Below, one piece after another: positions 46,021 to 58,820 of a stretch of 64,000 nucleotides of DNA. Numbering within the stretch: position 1 is the first letter of the stretch; each line of letters starts with the position of its first letter. This DNA comes from Epiperipatus broadwayi. Lineage: Eukaryota > Onychophora > Udeonychophora > Euonychophora > Peripatidae. The DNA is taken from NCBI GenBank assembly GCA_028023455.1, contig JAQFVV010000182.1, forward strand, positions 1,366,001-1,430,000, read 5' to 3'. The notes beneath the pieces are model-generated. The model was not told the origin of the DNA, searched no databases, and saw only the letters and a list, made by a program, of their open reading frames with translations. Both the position numbers and the translations under genes were made by a program.

Positions 46021-49000
46021 TATTGTACCAATTTTATCATTTGGATAAAAAGAGAACCAAAGTTAAGCAGAAATTATAAAACATACTATGGATATGAAAA
46101 GTTAATGCTTAATAATAAAAGTAACTTTTGAGATTTTATACTTAAATCCAAATAACAGGATAGAAACAAGATGAAAGGAAAAATATAATTTAATTTAATT
46201 ATATTTTATACTAATGGTCAGACCTAGCTATATTTATAAAAAATATTATAGACTGTGGTCACTTTTCTAGACCATTAAATCATTTCTAATTAATATAAGG
46301 AAAATTGGAACTACTATGAATTATGAACTTGTATTAGATTTAAACCAGAGTGCCACCCAATACTGGGAAATCCATGGAAGAATATTCTACATAATCAGTA
46401 TTATTAAACCATACCATGACTAGTAAAATACGAACTTTTATCACATAAGCTATTACAAATTAATTTAGTGCATTTAAATGGTAAAAATTTCTGAGAAGAG
46501 AGACAGGAGACTAGATTAATAAATAACAAAATAAATGTATTATACAATGACATTCATTGATTAAATAACCCTACATTATTTCAATAAATTAATATTATAC
46601 ATTAAGACATATATAAAATATTAAGACGCTATTACATTAGGTTATTAAATGTAAATAAATAATAAATACATTTAAAACATTTAAAGTTTAATCAAAATTT
46701 CTGGTTTAAAATCTTTATTTTATTAAGCTTAACATTTTCTTCATTTGTTTGTTTTTATATTATGGAGTCTATTCCAGTATTTAAGCAGCTGTAAATCCAT
46801 CCATGAAAATTTAGCAACATTAAGTTTTTGACTTTGATGCTTTATATTTTAAATTATTTAAATAATATTTCTTAACCTCTCTAAAGATTCAAATATTCTA
46901 AGATGACTTTCATTTAACATTATGTGAAAACATAATTTTTTAATGTAAATTAAGCATAACTCAAAAATGCAATTCAATTTTGATCACATATCAGGCTTTG
47001 AACAGATAATCAATCCAAACTACATCATATCCAGGGGAAATGGTCACACATAGTGAATTAACCACCACATGTCATTGTGATTATTTTATATTTATTTTTG
47101 TTCATAACTTGGCTGCTAAATAAAAAATTGAAGGTTAAAATTTTTAGAAGCAGCTAAACAAAATACAGGTTCAAGATGGTATGAAGAGTGTAAATTTTAA
47201 ATAAAACTTTCAATTATACTCTTTATTTAATGATCTACTGTTTAAAAAATGTATTTATTACCTTTTTAATCATTTTTAAAGTGAATTTCTTTAATTGCAA
47301 TAACAAAAATATTTGTTGCAATTCAAAATCTTTTATATAATCTTGACATTTTTAATGAAATAAAACTGGAATCTTTTTTTTTGAAATCATATTTTAATTA
47401 TTCAAACTTTGAATAATTGAATTTTAAAATTTAAACTTTGAACTCTAAATGTTAAGTTTAAAGGCAATACAAGTAAATTTCAAGTCAGTGAACTAAAAGA
47501 AATCTTTTTATTTTTTTTTTAAACTTTTCTCTGTTATCGTTATTACTAAAACTGTTATCACAAAAGTAACCAGCATTTATGTATCTTGCTTTACAACTGA
47601 TATATATATATATGTTTAATTAAATTTTTTACTTTAACAAAAACAAAAGGGCTATTATAGGTTTAATGGAAAATGTGTTTGGCTTCAGGGGTTGTCAATT
47701 AATAGTAATTGATAATTTGGTATCATCAAAGGTTAAAGGTTATTTCTATTTATATGGGTATTATTTTTCATTTTCATTCTTTATTATATTTCCATATTAC
47801 TGGTAATGGTGTAATAATAATTCTTAACAAGAAATATAATGTTTATATCTTTGAACTTTCTAAATTTTATGTTGGAGCATAGATATTAAATCACTTTTAT
47901 TATAATAACCTCATTCATATGTCTAAGAGTTTATATGTACAAGATACAAAGTTAGGCTTTCAATGAATCCAATACTATATCCTTCTTTACTAGTCTTTAA
48001 AAAACAAATAGAATTCTAGTTGTCCACTTAAATTCCATTTCCTGGCTTGACAAATTTTATTTAAAAAGTTCTATCACTCTTAAGTCTTGATTACAAGAGA
48101 TGTCTTATGTTAGTGTTTTCCTGAAGGTTTGGGATGATGGTATATTAGTTGTATTTATATATTGAATTATTTCCATAATATAATATTAAGTATTAAATGT
48201 CTTTAGAAAAATTTAACTATTTAAATCTTCCAATCTTTGTGCTATTACTAACAGTTGAATGTAATTGGAAGATTTAATACAGTTAAATATTTTTAAAGAT
48301 ATTCAATATTTAATGATAGAAATAGTCCAATATATAAATATCTTATGTTATGATCTTTAAGAATCTATTACAAACAAAATTCACTCATTCTCTGAAACTG
48401 CATTTAGAAAAATAAATACTACACCCTACACTGGCATTCTTGTCATTAGTAAGAGTATAATTATTTTTAATCCTTGAATGAACTACCAACTAGGCACAAT
48501 GACTTGATCAAATATTGTGAAATGACTCCTATAAAAAATTTTCATATATGTTGAGGAGAAGGAATTCTTAAATAGGACTTTTTTAAGCATTCCTTTTCTG
48601 AATAAAACTTATTCTTAATTTAGTTTCAAATCAAATGAAATGCCTTCTGAAAATATTACTCAACTATAACTCCTGGTCTGTTTGTATCCTCAACAATGTT
48701 ACACTAAGAACGTGGTATACTTTACTCATGCTAGTCTACAAAAAAATATATCAAAATCATATTTTTTATGCATGTAAAATATAAAAATATGGATGTACAA
48801 ACAACAATTCTATTGATATGATTGGTGCAAAAAGGGATAGCCAATAGCATGAAAAGATCATGATGACCACCCTTTACTAATCTAAATGATTGAATATCAC
48901 AAAATAATTTTAAAAAAAGAAAGTAATTAGAGAAATCAATAGATGCACCAAACCTTTGGTGTACAAGCAAAAATCTGCAAAGCAGTAAATATTTTGTTTA

Positions 49001-50670
49001 TATTGTAATCAAATCCTCGTTTTTAATGAACCAACTACTATGAAAATATGCATTGCTTTGCCAGTTTCTATCTGTTCACCAAAGGCTAAGAACTGCTTCT
49101 ATTATGGTCCCTAAATTCAATATCTTTCTTTATATCCTCATTAATTTTGAAATTTCAATAAACATTTATCATGGTCTACATAACCCTTACTATATGAAAT
49201 TCCTATAAATAAAAATATAAAAATGACTCTTATCTCATATGTGAAATAATATGTATATATAACACAAATATAAAATAGCTACAGCATGATCTGCCTTTAT
49301 AAACATATCTAATGATAAAATTGTAAATTAAATTCTGAAGAAACATATTAAATAATAATAAAAAATTGTAAACACAAATATAATACATTATGTGTATATT
49401 TATAAATGATTTCTATGAGAACAAATGACAATCAATTTAATTGCAAGCCTACATTGTGTACAACAGATATGTATAGCATGCGTGTACAATACATTTAAAG
49501 TAAAACAACAAGTGTTTTAATGACAAATAATATCTAATATATAATCATTTGTTAATAAATTGAAATTTGAAACCAGTTTATTTATATAACGTACATATTT
49601 AAGATGTAAGAATTAAAGGACAACAGAAAATTTTGATCTCTAGCATTTTTATTATTAATATTGATAAATTAAAGATTTAAAACAATTTACTTATATTATG
49701 TATGAATATATATAATGCATGTCAATCAAAATAAAACAGAAAATTTTAATACTCAGTGAAACTTAATATATTGTTAATTATAATGATTGATTAAAACTTA
49801 CAATTAATTTACATATATATAAATAGGTAAATTTAAAATCAATCCTACAAAAAATAAATAAATAAATTAAAAATGACCAAATTAATTACCATTTAATCTT
49901 TTTTGTTTTCAATAACTATTTAATGCATTTTGTCATTCTGACATGGGTTAGGATAACATACAAAATAGTTTAAAATGACAAACGCAGGAATTTATGAGCC
50001 TTTTTTTTAAACGATTGGATCATAGTATTTTTTTAAAAACTGGGTTAGGTTATAATGGATAAGTTAAAATGACAAACCAATTTTGAATCTGTAGCTAATA
50101 CTTATACTGACTTGCTGTATATGAATAGCTAGCTATTCATTCCATTTGTTTTCTACTAGATGTTAAGCATGAAATAGTGTAAGATGGAGGGATTTAAACC
50201 CCTGGACCATATTTTATTGTTTAGCCTGCCATTCCTAATGACATATCGAGTCCAATAAATATTATAGTTATGCAAAGAAAATTGTATAGGAGACAGCAGC
50301 AAAGTTTTGCTTTCTTTCCTTAATGGTGATTGTCAATCCTTGTTGCCATAGTATTTTATATATATATTGTTTAGCTCAGCCTTTCATGCACTGCTGATAT
50401 CAATATCTTTATTACAACAATTGCTGATTTTTAAATATTAAAGTTTAAAAAAAAAATTACATACAAGAATATGCTTTATAGTTTATAAAAACAAAATAAA
50501 AAATAAACAACAAGAAATAAAATTACACCACAAACAATTTCAAAAACAAAAATATGATGTAAACACATTTAGTAATTTTAGATGCCAATATTTGATCATT
50601 GATATTACTAAAATAAAATACTTTAAATATAAACCAATATCTTTGTAAAATTTATATATATTGTATATAT
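46021..50670. other. Long AT-rich noncoding stretch
   Basis: No gene or mobile element is supported in 4.6 kb. Minor short tracts include TA repeats near 47600 and 50360. The 79-codon minus frame at 48731-48970 has no recognisable domain. Confidence 0.5.
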
Positions 50671-50842
50671 GTAATATTTACTGAGGCTATAACCTCGATA
50701 ATATGTGTATAAAATGCGATAGTAGGGACCTCTACAGGTGTTTTAACCACAAGCTTACGCTATGGAAGAAAACACCTGTAGAGGTCCCTACTATCGCATT
50801 TTATATGCATATTATCGAGGTTATAGCCTCAGTAAATATTAC
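50671..50842. repeat. Near-perfect long hairpin (74 bp arms, 24 nt loop)
   Basis: 50671-50744 and 50769-50842 are reverse complements apart from about two mismatches in a GTGTAT/GCATAT step. The arms include GAGGCTATAACCTCG, itself a smaller palindrome, and TAGTAGGGACCTCTACAGGT. The loop is AACCACAAGCTTACGC plus eight bases. The arm/loop segment TAGGGACCTCTACA...TTAACCACAAGCTTAC also occurs, without the second arm, in both tandem units (about 31311-31350 and 40757-40795). A 72-codon frame beginning at 50762 is accidental. It may be a foldback MITE, a hairpin RNA source, or part of an LTR. Confidence 0.85.
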
Positions 50843-51485
50843 TTATATAATCAATGTGCGTTTAATAAATTTATAAATATATATATGTATATTTTTTTTA
50901 TATCATCACTGCCATTTAAATTCCACAATCATAAAGAAATGCATATACCAAAAAAAAAAATTGAAATAAATAACAATTAACAACAACATATATATAAACT
51001 CCCACATTAAAGCCAACTCAAAGATTTTATTTTTTATTAAAGCAATAATAACACTTTGATGGAAAGGGTGGGTCTTTCCAACCATTACAACATCTTCTCA
51101 CTAACAAAAAAAAAATTTCTCTTCTTTTTTTATATAAGCAACTACACATGACAATATTAACAGTAACTTCTAAAATTAATTATACATCTTCCTTTAACTA
51201 TTTATAGGTGGCCTTTCCCCATTTAAATCAACCTATTTCAACAACAAAAACATGGTAATAAATAAATCAAATTTCTAAAACATATACACAAAAACATTTA
51301 TATTTAAACATCTGTGGTCGTCCGTCCCCCCCAAAAAAAAATATATAGTCCTTGTACTTATCATATGGCAACATTTAATCATAGTTTGTACCAGGAACCT
51401 CTACTTTTCCAAGAGCATCAGAATAAAATATCCCAGAATATAAAATAGATGAAGAAAGGTTTAGAGCAATGTACTGTTGGTTATC
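50843..51485. other. AT-rich noncoding stretch
   Basis: No gene is recognised. A C6A9 junction lies at 51328-51342. Confidence 0.45.
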
Positions 51486-51489
51486 CATA

Positions 51490-51660
51490 AGGCACTGGCT
51501 GAAGGCTCTTTGCATTATATGTTCCCTTTAGACCATCAGGTATACGAATCATATAAGCATTTAACCCCACTTTTTTTTTCAATCCTGTATGGGTTTTCAT
51601 AAAAATTAAAGAATTTTTTAAATTGGTGCTCCTGTGGATGACTAATATGGGAAGTACGAA
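51490..51660 (-). pseudogene. Retroelement coding remnant shared with 4.3 kb
   Basis: Similar to 4325-4490. The minus strand reads LNAYMIRIPDGLKGTYNAKS then LQPVP, the better-preserved copy of a peptide resembling the end of LTR-retroelement integrases. It lies just downstream, in the minus sense, of the Cys-rich ORFs, so the locus is not simply gag-only. It may be what remains of a pol gene after internal deletion. Confidence 0.4.
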
Positions 51661-51752
51661 CTAACATCAAATACAGGAATAACTCATTAGTCAATAATTT
51701 TTCTTGGTTTATATTAATTAATCCATTTCACCAAATCAGATAACAAATTGTC

Positions 51753-52827
51753 TCAATTAGAAGAACTCAACAAACAAGGGTTTATATTGTCATAATATCC
51801 CTCTACAATAACACAGACCTTGAGGTCAGAAAGTATTTCTAGACAGAAAACAAAGAACATTAATGTGAGGCATATAACTCCAAATTTGATCCTGAATAAA
51901 TATTTTAAAATCAAGTTGAAAATAATATACTCTCTAAATAAGGTATAAATATAATAGTCAACTCTTAAAATATTCAATAATATGGACTCTAGATAATAAA
52001 TAAGGCTATTATAAACAAATGTTTCTAACTCCCTGTTTCTCTTACATTCCATCATTATATTGAATATTTATAAAACAAATTAGGTCCATCACAGCAATGG
52101 TATGAATCGCCATTGGAACAAATAACCTCTAATTTACCTAAGAATATATCTTCTGTGTACAACACAAAACTATAATGACTCTGTTCCTTATGATGTAAAG
52201 TCTCATAATTGAAATAATTCATCATATCTGGACAAAAGTCCACACTCTTAATACTTATGTTATCATATATCAAACACCTTGCTTTGGCTCTGCTATCATT
52301 AGCTATAAAATGACAAAAACTAAATCTACAAATAACACTTTGCCTTTCGAGTAGTTTGTTACAATGATATACGCTTGTATGAAACTTCTTCACATCCAAG
52401 TCATATACATACATGCGATTTGTAAATTTCTTTTGAAGATCCATTTCACATTACAGTTGGCATCCTTTCCACCCTTACAATTTTTTCTATCAAGATCATT
52501 ATTTTCAAGACTGCTGTATAAAGACAACTTGTCAGAATATTTTTGACTTATTATGGCACTTTTTTCAAAAATGTATTTGACCATATCTTTCTCACAAAAC
52601 TTAATTTCATGCAGCAATCTTGTGTTTTCATTTATTTTAAACCTCTCTCTGTCATTAGAGTTCACACATTTGTAGCCATACATTTCATAACAATAACACA
52701 ACTGAACTTCTAAACTTTTTGCTTCTACATAAGAACTATTAGTTTTACAAATATTAATCAAACAATGTGGATTTTTACCTAAAGTAAGACTATCACTATC
52801 CCTTTTATCGCGAGTCTTTAAATTCAA
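51753..52827 (-). pseudogene. Cys-rich retroelement ORFs with hydrophobic tail
   Basis: Three minus-strand frames run head to tail: 52827-52390 (145 codons), 52444-52055 (129 codons, overlapping in another frame) and 52055-51753 (100 codons). The first two are rich in Cys and Tyr (CYCYEMYGYKCVNSNDRERF; CRFSFCHFIANDSRAKARC; CSNGDSYHCCDGPNLFYKY), and the last motif is shared with 5252-5509. The third is hydrophobic with a possible membrane segment (FGVICLTLMFFVFCLEIL). Paired cysteines plus a hydrophobic end could suggest an envelope-like or secreted-type protein, but no family is recognised and no fusion or cleavage motif is evident. Frame changes mark it as decayed. Confidence 0.4.
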
Positions 52828-52918
52828 AATTATTATCTAAGGTCTTTGAAACTATGATCTGTAACTATGTTAGGCTTATATCAAAATCCTTTATCATCAA
52901 TTGATGGTAGTCCTTATA

Positions 52919-53242
52919 TTATTCTCTATGTATGATGATTTCCATGATGCATGTTATCCCTAGTTTCTTAAAACTACCATCTATCACTGTCTTCAATTCA
53001 GTAATCAATTTACCAGAGTTAGCTTTCAACTCAGCCTTTAATTCATTAGAGTTAGTTCTTATTTCAGCAATCATTTCATCAGTGTTAGCCTTCATTTCAG
53101 CCCTCATCTTTACCAACATATCCATCAGGTCTTGCAATCTAATGCTAGCACCACTCAATATTTCATTAGTGTTATTAATAGTTATTTTTACAACAATAAT
53201 AATATACCTGCAAAAAAAATTAATATATATTTTAGGTGACAA
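52919..53242 (-). pseudogene. Coiled-coil gag-like fragment
   Basis: A 107-codon minus-strand frame. Residues ~38-95 form regular 9-11 residue repeats (MRAEMKANTDEMIAEIRTNS, then NELKAELKANSGKLITELKT), a parallel coiled coil typical of N-terminal gag-like proteins of invertebrate LTR elements. It lies between the PBS-like array (53.85-54.23 kb) and the Cys-rich ORFs on the same strand, the expected gag position. No capsid motif follows. Confidence 0.45.
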
Positions 53243-53846
53243 TTCTTACAATTTGATGCTAGTCATCCCCTCTCCATTATCCTAAAATTCAAATTATCAT
53301 CCAATCAAATATCAACAACTTGATCCTAACTTCAAATAATATTTGTCCCAAAGATCAAAATTTCAAATTCAATGAGGTCATAACCTTCTCAGTTAATGGA
53401 AAATGTCATCCAACACTACAGCAATGACATGCATCCAAAAAAAATTTTATTAGTGATATTTGAAATCACTTTGCCCAAAAAGAAATTTTCATATGTATAC
53501 TAATAATACCACTACATCCACATAATACTGAGATGTGGAGATTTCAACACTTAAAATCAAAATGTCATACTGTAATATTGATATGTTCTAATCCAACTGA
53601 AATGCCCATATTTGCAAAATAAGCCTATATTTAGGTAAGTTAACTACATGGTGAGATAATTTCTTTCCTTAAGGGAATGGTGATCATATATTAAATTTAT
53701 AATTTGAATAGCAATTCTAACCTATCATAGACTAATTCACCATTATACTAATGAATCCTAAGGCAAAAGAAATTTCTTTAAAATTAAAATCTTACACCAT
53801 CTTGTAATATGTGACTCCAGTGTCTATTAATTGTTCATTTTTCAGG

Positions 53847-54232
53847 CCCCTTAGTTGTTGGGTGCCAAATGTAATGGAAAGTGCATATCCTTTTAAGATT
53901 TAAATAAATTTATTGGATCATAGTTAATCATAGCCCCATGTTGGGCACCAATTGTAAAGGAAAGCTATATTCCATTGTAATTTATCTTAGGGCTTGGCTT
54001 ATTTGATCAAAGTCTTGAGTTGGGAAGCCAATTGTAATGGAAAGTATATGTATAAAAGAAAATAAACTAGCTAAATCATTGGATGGCAATTGCAATGGAT
54101 TGTGATGCTAAACTCTTATTTAAGGATCCTATAGATTTAGGCAACAATTATAATGAACTGCATCTATGAATCAAATCAAAAGATGAATTTTAAGCAAGAG
54201 TAAATATGATTTAATCATTGATTAACAATTAC
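53847..54232 (-). repeat. Tandem array of LTR-end/PBS-like junctions
   Basis: On the plus strand, related cores recur at about 53862 (GGGTGCCAAATGTAATGGAAA), 53943 (GGGCACCAATTGTAAAGGAAA), 54021 (GGGAAGCCAATTGTAATGGA), 54094 (GGATGGCAATTGCAATGGA), 54137 (AGGCAACAATTATAATGAAC) and weakly ~54212. On the minus strand each reads TTTCCATTACA-(A/T)TTGG(T/C)(G/A)CCC, i.e. an LTR end ...TTACA joined to a TGGYGCC-type PBS. The second copy continues CCCAACATGGGGC, close to the classic tRNA-Lys-type PBS. Spacing is ~45-85 bases, and decay increases away from the gag side. Confidence 0.65.
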
Positions 54233-54916
54233 AATATTACTTATCTGACTAACTTACATAAAATATGCATAGATACCAAAGATCAATAATAAGAAACATT
54301 AAATGATTTACTCTCAGGGTTAACTTGACCAGTGAGATTTAATTACTCACCAAATTATAAATTGGAAACAAAGGGGATTTTATTGAATCCAACCTATATC
54401 TGCAGATGGGATTATATATGTAAAACAATATATTAATTAGTGATGATTTAAATAAGTAATTTCATATAAAGTCATTTCATATAAAATAAATGGTATATCC
54501 TTTAGTTTAATTGTGGTTTGATTTTCTTTTCAAATGGCAATAGTTATATTAAACACATATCATATTTGTTTGTCTTCCAAGTCTTCATTTTAATTCAGTA
54601 CTATTTAAATTCACAATATTTTCTAACAATAGGCATGGATTGATGTTTGTATCTACATAAAAACTGTCTACTATTTAATGCCCAGAAAGATGCAATAATG
54701 AAGAAATAATGAAAATCATAATAGCTTCTTAAAATAATAATTCAGAATCATCAATACAATATATATATATATATATATTGTAACTGGTTAGGTTACATGG
54801 TACACCCATAATAATATAGTGTGTGCACACACACATATATATATAATGTAAAGGAAAAGTAGAAATAAACATAGCCATAAATTTTTGTAGATATTTTTTC
54901 TACATTTCCTAAAATA
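54233..54916. other. Noncoding stretch
   Basis: AT-rich, with (TA)n at 54761-54778 directly followed by TGTAACTGGTTAGG, a possible LTR terminus in inverted sense. No gene. Confidence 0.4.
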
Positions 54917-55081
<165 letters not shown>

Positions 55082-55329
55082 GTAAAGGGTTAAATAATAA
55101 CTCTGATTTAAAATAAAAATTATTTTATAAATTAAACTTTTAAAAGGTCTGATAAATATTATTTGTAACTCTGATTTTGAAATTTAAATATAAGCATGTT
55201 TTTTTTTTGATAATTTTTTAAAAAAATGTCTATTTTTGAAATATTTAATTAATTTGTACACTTTTATTGTCTAAGTATATTTTCAAAAGGATTAGAGAGA
55301 TAAAAATAAAATTCTGTTTTCAATCATAA

Positions 55330-57355
55330 AAGGGCTGATAAAAAATTAGCTCCAGTCAGGATAGTGATTTTCGAAGAGAGCAGTATGTTGTTGGATGTAG
55401 CAGAGAGTGGGCAGAATAGCTACCATGAACTGATGTAGCTGAAGGCAGGAGCTGCTACTATTTTCTTTCACAAGAGTTTTGATTTACTTGAAGCTGGGTC
55501 ACTTCTGAATCAATAGCCTGAGAAAAGAATGAGGACAAAATAGCTAGCAGAGTTATACAAAGCTCCTATGAAGATCTAATGGAGTACAGTCCAGTAGCTG
55601 CCCTATAGTTTACTGCAGACTTTTGATTCATGAAGCCAGTGTCACTTCAAATAGATCAACTAGCTGCTTAAATATGTTCTAGAAGACAGCTTGACAATTG
55701 CTTGGACTACAAAAGGAATCTCTTGGTATGCCAACAAATTACCGAAATTATATACTTTTACCTGATGATGACAACAAACCTGAAATTACATTTTTCTGCT
55801 GGACCAAAAACCAAGCTTACCAAGAGAAAGCTTGAAGAAATTTGTGTACTTATGCTGTTATTTATCTATGCACACAGGGAACCACAGATAAACATGTCTC
55901 GTGTATATACAGTGAGTTATTTTATTTTAATATGTCTTAAAATGACTTTTAAAATTATAAATTAATAATTTAAAGTTAACACAACAAGTAACTTTTGCTT
56001 GAGTTGAAATCTAACAACAGTTATATATAATAATGAAATTTTAAATAATTTCTTTGGTCTTAAGTGACAGATATATAAAATGATTTTATTTTTCGTTTAT
56101 TAAGAAAAAAAGAGACATTTTATATTTAGAGACCTTGATGATTAATCAACAAGTATCTGTCAAGCAAAAGTTGACTTTATTTAGTTTGATTAAAAAAAAA
56201 AGAACTTATAAACTGAAACTAAATTGTAAATTATATCTATGTTTTGTTTATACACACGTATATGTGTGAAATTTATGTATGTTTGCCAAATGGAATTAAT
56301 TAGGAAAATATAATATTATTGTAGCAAATTAAGAGACTATTTCACACACACACATGTACATATGTGTATATTGTCAATTATAACACATATGTAAATTTTA
56401 ATCATTTTTTGTTGTTATTGAATATCAATTGAAATAGATTAATTGTATAATAGAAATCACGTGTTGGTGCACACATATATGTAAGTCCATGTAACAATTT
56501 AAATTTTGAATAGTAATTATGTAAATCACCAATGTGATAATTTTTTTTATTGTACAAGACTTATAGCCATATAGATCTTAACTTAAATACCATTTTTAAT
56601 TGTTATTAATAAACTTATTTAATTGTTAAAAATTGTTTCCATCATCTCTTGATCACATACCGTAATAGAGCTTATGTTCTCTGAGCTAGATTCATGCACG
56701 GATAAATGGGAATGTGTACTTAGTGCTTTTGGGGCATCCAGCAATGATCAATCATCATCCTGATTGGTGCAAAAGAGGATAATCTTTAAAGCCCATGCAC
56801 TATATTTTATTTTAGTTCAGTCTTGTTAAAAATTTAAGTTTATAGTTGGCCAGTACATTAATGGAACTAAGTGGACAGAGCATTGATGATGAACAGCATG
56901 TTTTCAATGACCCAGCATTATTGTTTCAATTTCTGATTATTGTGTATTGTCATGGATGAGCACTAATTTGCTGCATCCAAGTAATGTTTAAAATAATTTC
57001 CCAAGATGGCAAAGGCTCAGTAGTTAGCCTGGTCTACAGAAGACCCATTTCTGATCAAGTCACAAGATGGACTGTTGATATTATTATATTTTATTGTGGA
57101 TCATTCATGATGATGAATGGTATTTTGAGTAGGACTCATACTTACTGATATTTACTTTGACTTATTTATAATGCTGGTTGCTGTATAGTTATTTTAGTTG
57201 CTCTTCTGGGTTAGCTGGCTGATCTCCCAATGCTCTCAGAGATCTCTTGATCTCATATTCTCCTTAAATATATCTCATATATACTTTTATAAATTATTTG
57301 ATTTTGTATGACTTGGGAGTGATGATGATTTTCCATCACCCCATCCCATTACAAT
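55330..57355 (+). repeat. Putative solo LTR
   Basis: A long, comparatively less AT-rich block ending CATCCCATTACA followed by ATATATAG. The TTACA end matches the LTR ends of elements 1 and 2 and the 53.9 kb array. It contains TATGTTCTCTGAGCTA near 56680, as in the element 1 LTR near 8936 (CATGTTCTCTGAGCTA), and a downstream AGTGCTTTTGGGG similar to GGCGCTTTTTTGGG. No PBS follows the end, so it is a 3' or solo LTR. The 5' boundary is unknown; TG at 54778 after a TA run is one candidate. An internal duplication of ~90 bases is suggested at 55480-55530 against 55625-55670. The 87-codon frame at 55702 is unsupported. Confidence 0.45.
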
Positions 57356-58820
57356 ATATAGTAGTACTTTTAAAGCGTGAAAAGAATACCAAATGATAGA
57401 GAATACTTTTGATCATGAACTGCTTATTAGTTACTTACATTTAACTTTCACTTGTCTATTATCTATCTATTATCCCTCTACTATTGATCCCTTTAATATT
57501 CTAAGTTCAGTATTAAAAAGGCTTAAACATTAATCATGATATAATTAAAGTTTAATAGACTTCCAACTTCTAGGAATACTGGAGTAATATAATTGAATAA
57601 GTATTTAATTATATTTAGATCAATTGATATAATTAGCTCAAGTAAATAAAATGGAAAAAATGAGTAGCTAATAATTATGCAATGTGTATTTTCTATTTAT
57701 ATTTTTAAAAAGTTATTTTTTTCTAAGCATTTATTTGTAATAGCTAATGGTCGTGAAACATGAACTTTGGATTTTTTAATCACATTTCTTTTCAATTTAG
57801 GTTTCAAAGAGACTTTTTATTTCTCCATATCTAACCAAATGTATCCTAATCTATTCTCTTTCCTTCTTATACATATTTTGAACTTATCCACATGTTTGAT
57901 AGTGTCAGTTACAATTCAAAGATATATCTTTTTTTACTTTATTATTTTTTAGTATCTTTAATTTTCAATAGAAATTGTCCATATGCGCCTCCCTGACTAT
58001 AATACTGTCTCTGTGCAAAGCTTACCTTTACACTGAAGTTAAATTTGTTACTTTATTATCATATGATTATTAAAAATTTTAAGTTTGTTATAGAAAGTTT
58101 GGCACCAAGCAAAACTTAGCATTACACAACTGTCTATGATTAAATTCATCTTTGATATTAAAAGTTATTCCATCTTTATTCTAAGCAATTATATAAGCAG
58201 GAGATAATTTATTAAAAAAATAAATTACCAATGCAAGAAAATAGATACATTCTATAAGAAATCTAAATCTAATGTATCAATATAGAACTGTTAAATTGAT
58301 CTACATTATGTGCGAACTTACATTTTTATGCTATTGGAGTTTAAAGTTTTAAATATATATATATATTTGATTAGCTGTATAGATCTAAAGCTTGATAAAA
58401 ACATTTATTGTGATATCAGTTATAAATAGCAGAAAATAATCTTAAATATAAACTAGCTACGAGAACTTTGACATTTTGGCAAAACAATAGTATAATACCA
58501 AAACTAAGCACTATGAGACATAAGATAATTATGATCTCATCTTTATTATAACTATTGTCTAATCAATGTTTATATAGATGGAGATGCATTATTTATTAAG
58601 AATTGAAAATAGGTTGAAGGACATATAGTACTTATAATTACTTTCTGCGCTATAAATTGTAATAGTCAGCCTATGAAGTGCTTGTTGGAACCCAAACCTC
58701 ACACCAGGTGACACTTCTAAGATTATTCCATAAGTGTATTATGAATTAAGTACTGTATATAATAAACTCCTGCATATTTACATATTTCCTATCTATACAA
58801 TAGCATAAACAATAAAAAAA
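57356..58820. other. Noncoding stretch upstream of a gag relic
   Basis: AT-rich with no gene. A TTTGGCACCAAGC motif at 58097-58110 resembles a PBS and lies ~720 bases upstream of the plus-strand gag relic, but its upstream bases (GTTATAGAAAG) are a poor LTR end. Confidence 0.4.

Noticed and set aside
46021-50670. Host gene exons in the long desert
   Set aside because: Frames are short, AT-driven and without domains, and no pair of credible splice sites joins coding-like segments.
50762-50980. 72-codon frame starting in the hairpin
   Set aside because: It begins in the hairpin loop and runs through one arm; the composition is what an inverted repeat plus AT-rich DNA gives by chance.
53847-54232. 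CRISPR-like array
   Set aside because: Spacing is irregular and repeats decay gradually and include LTR-end sequence; the context is a eukaryotic retroelement.
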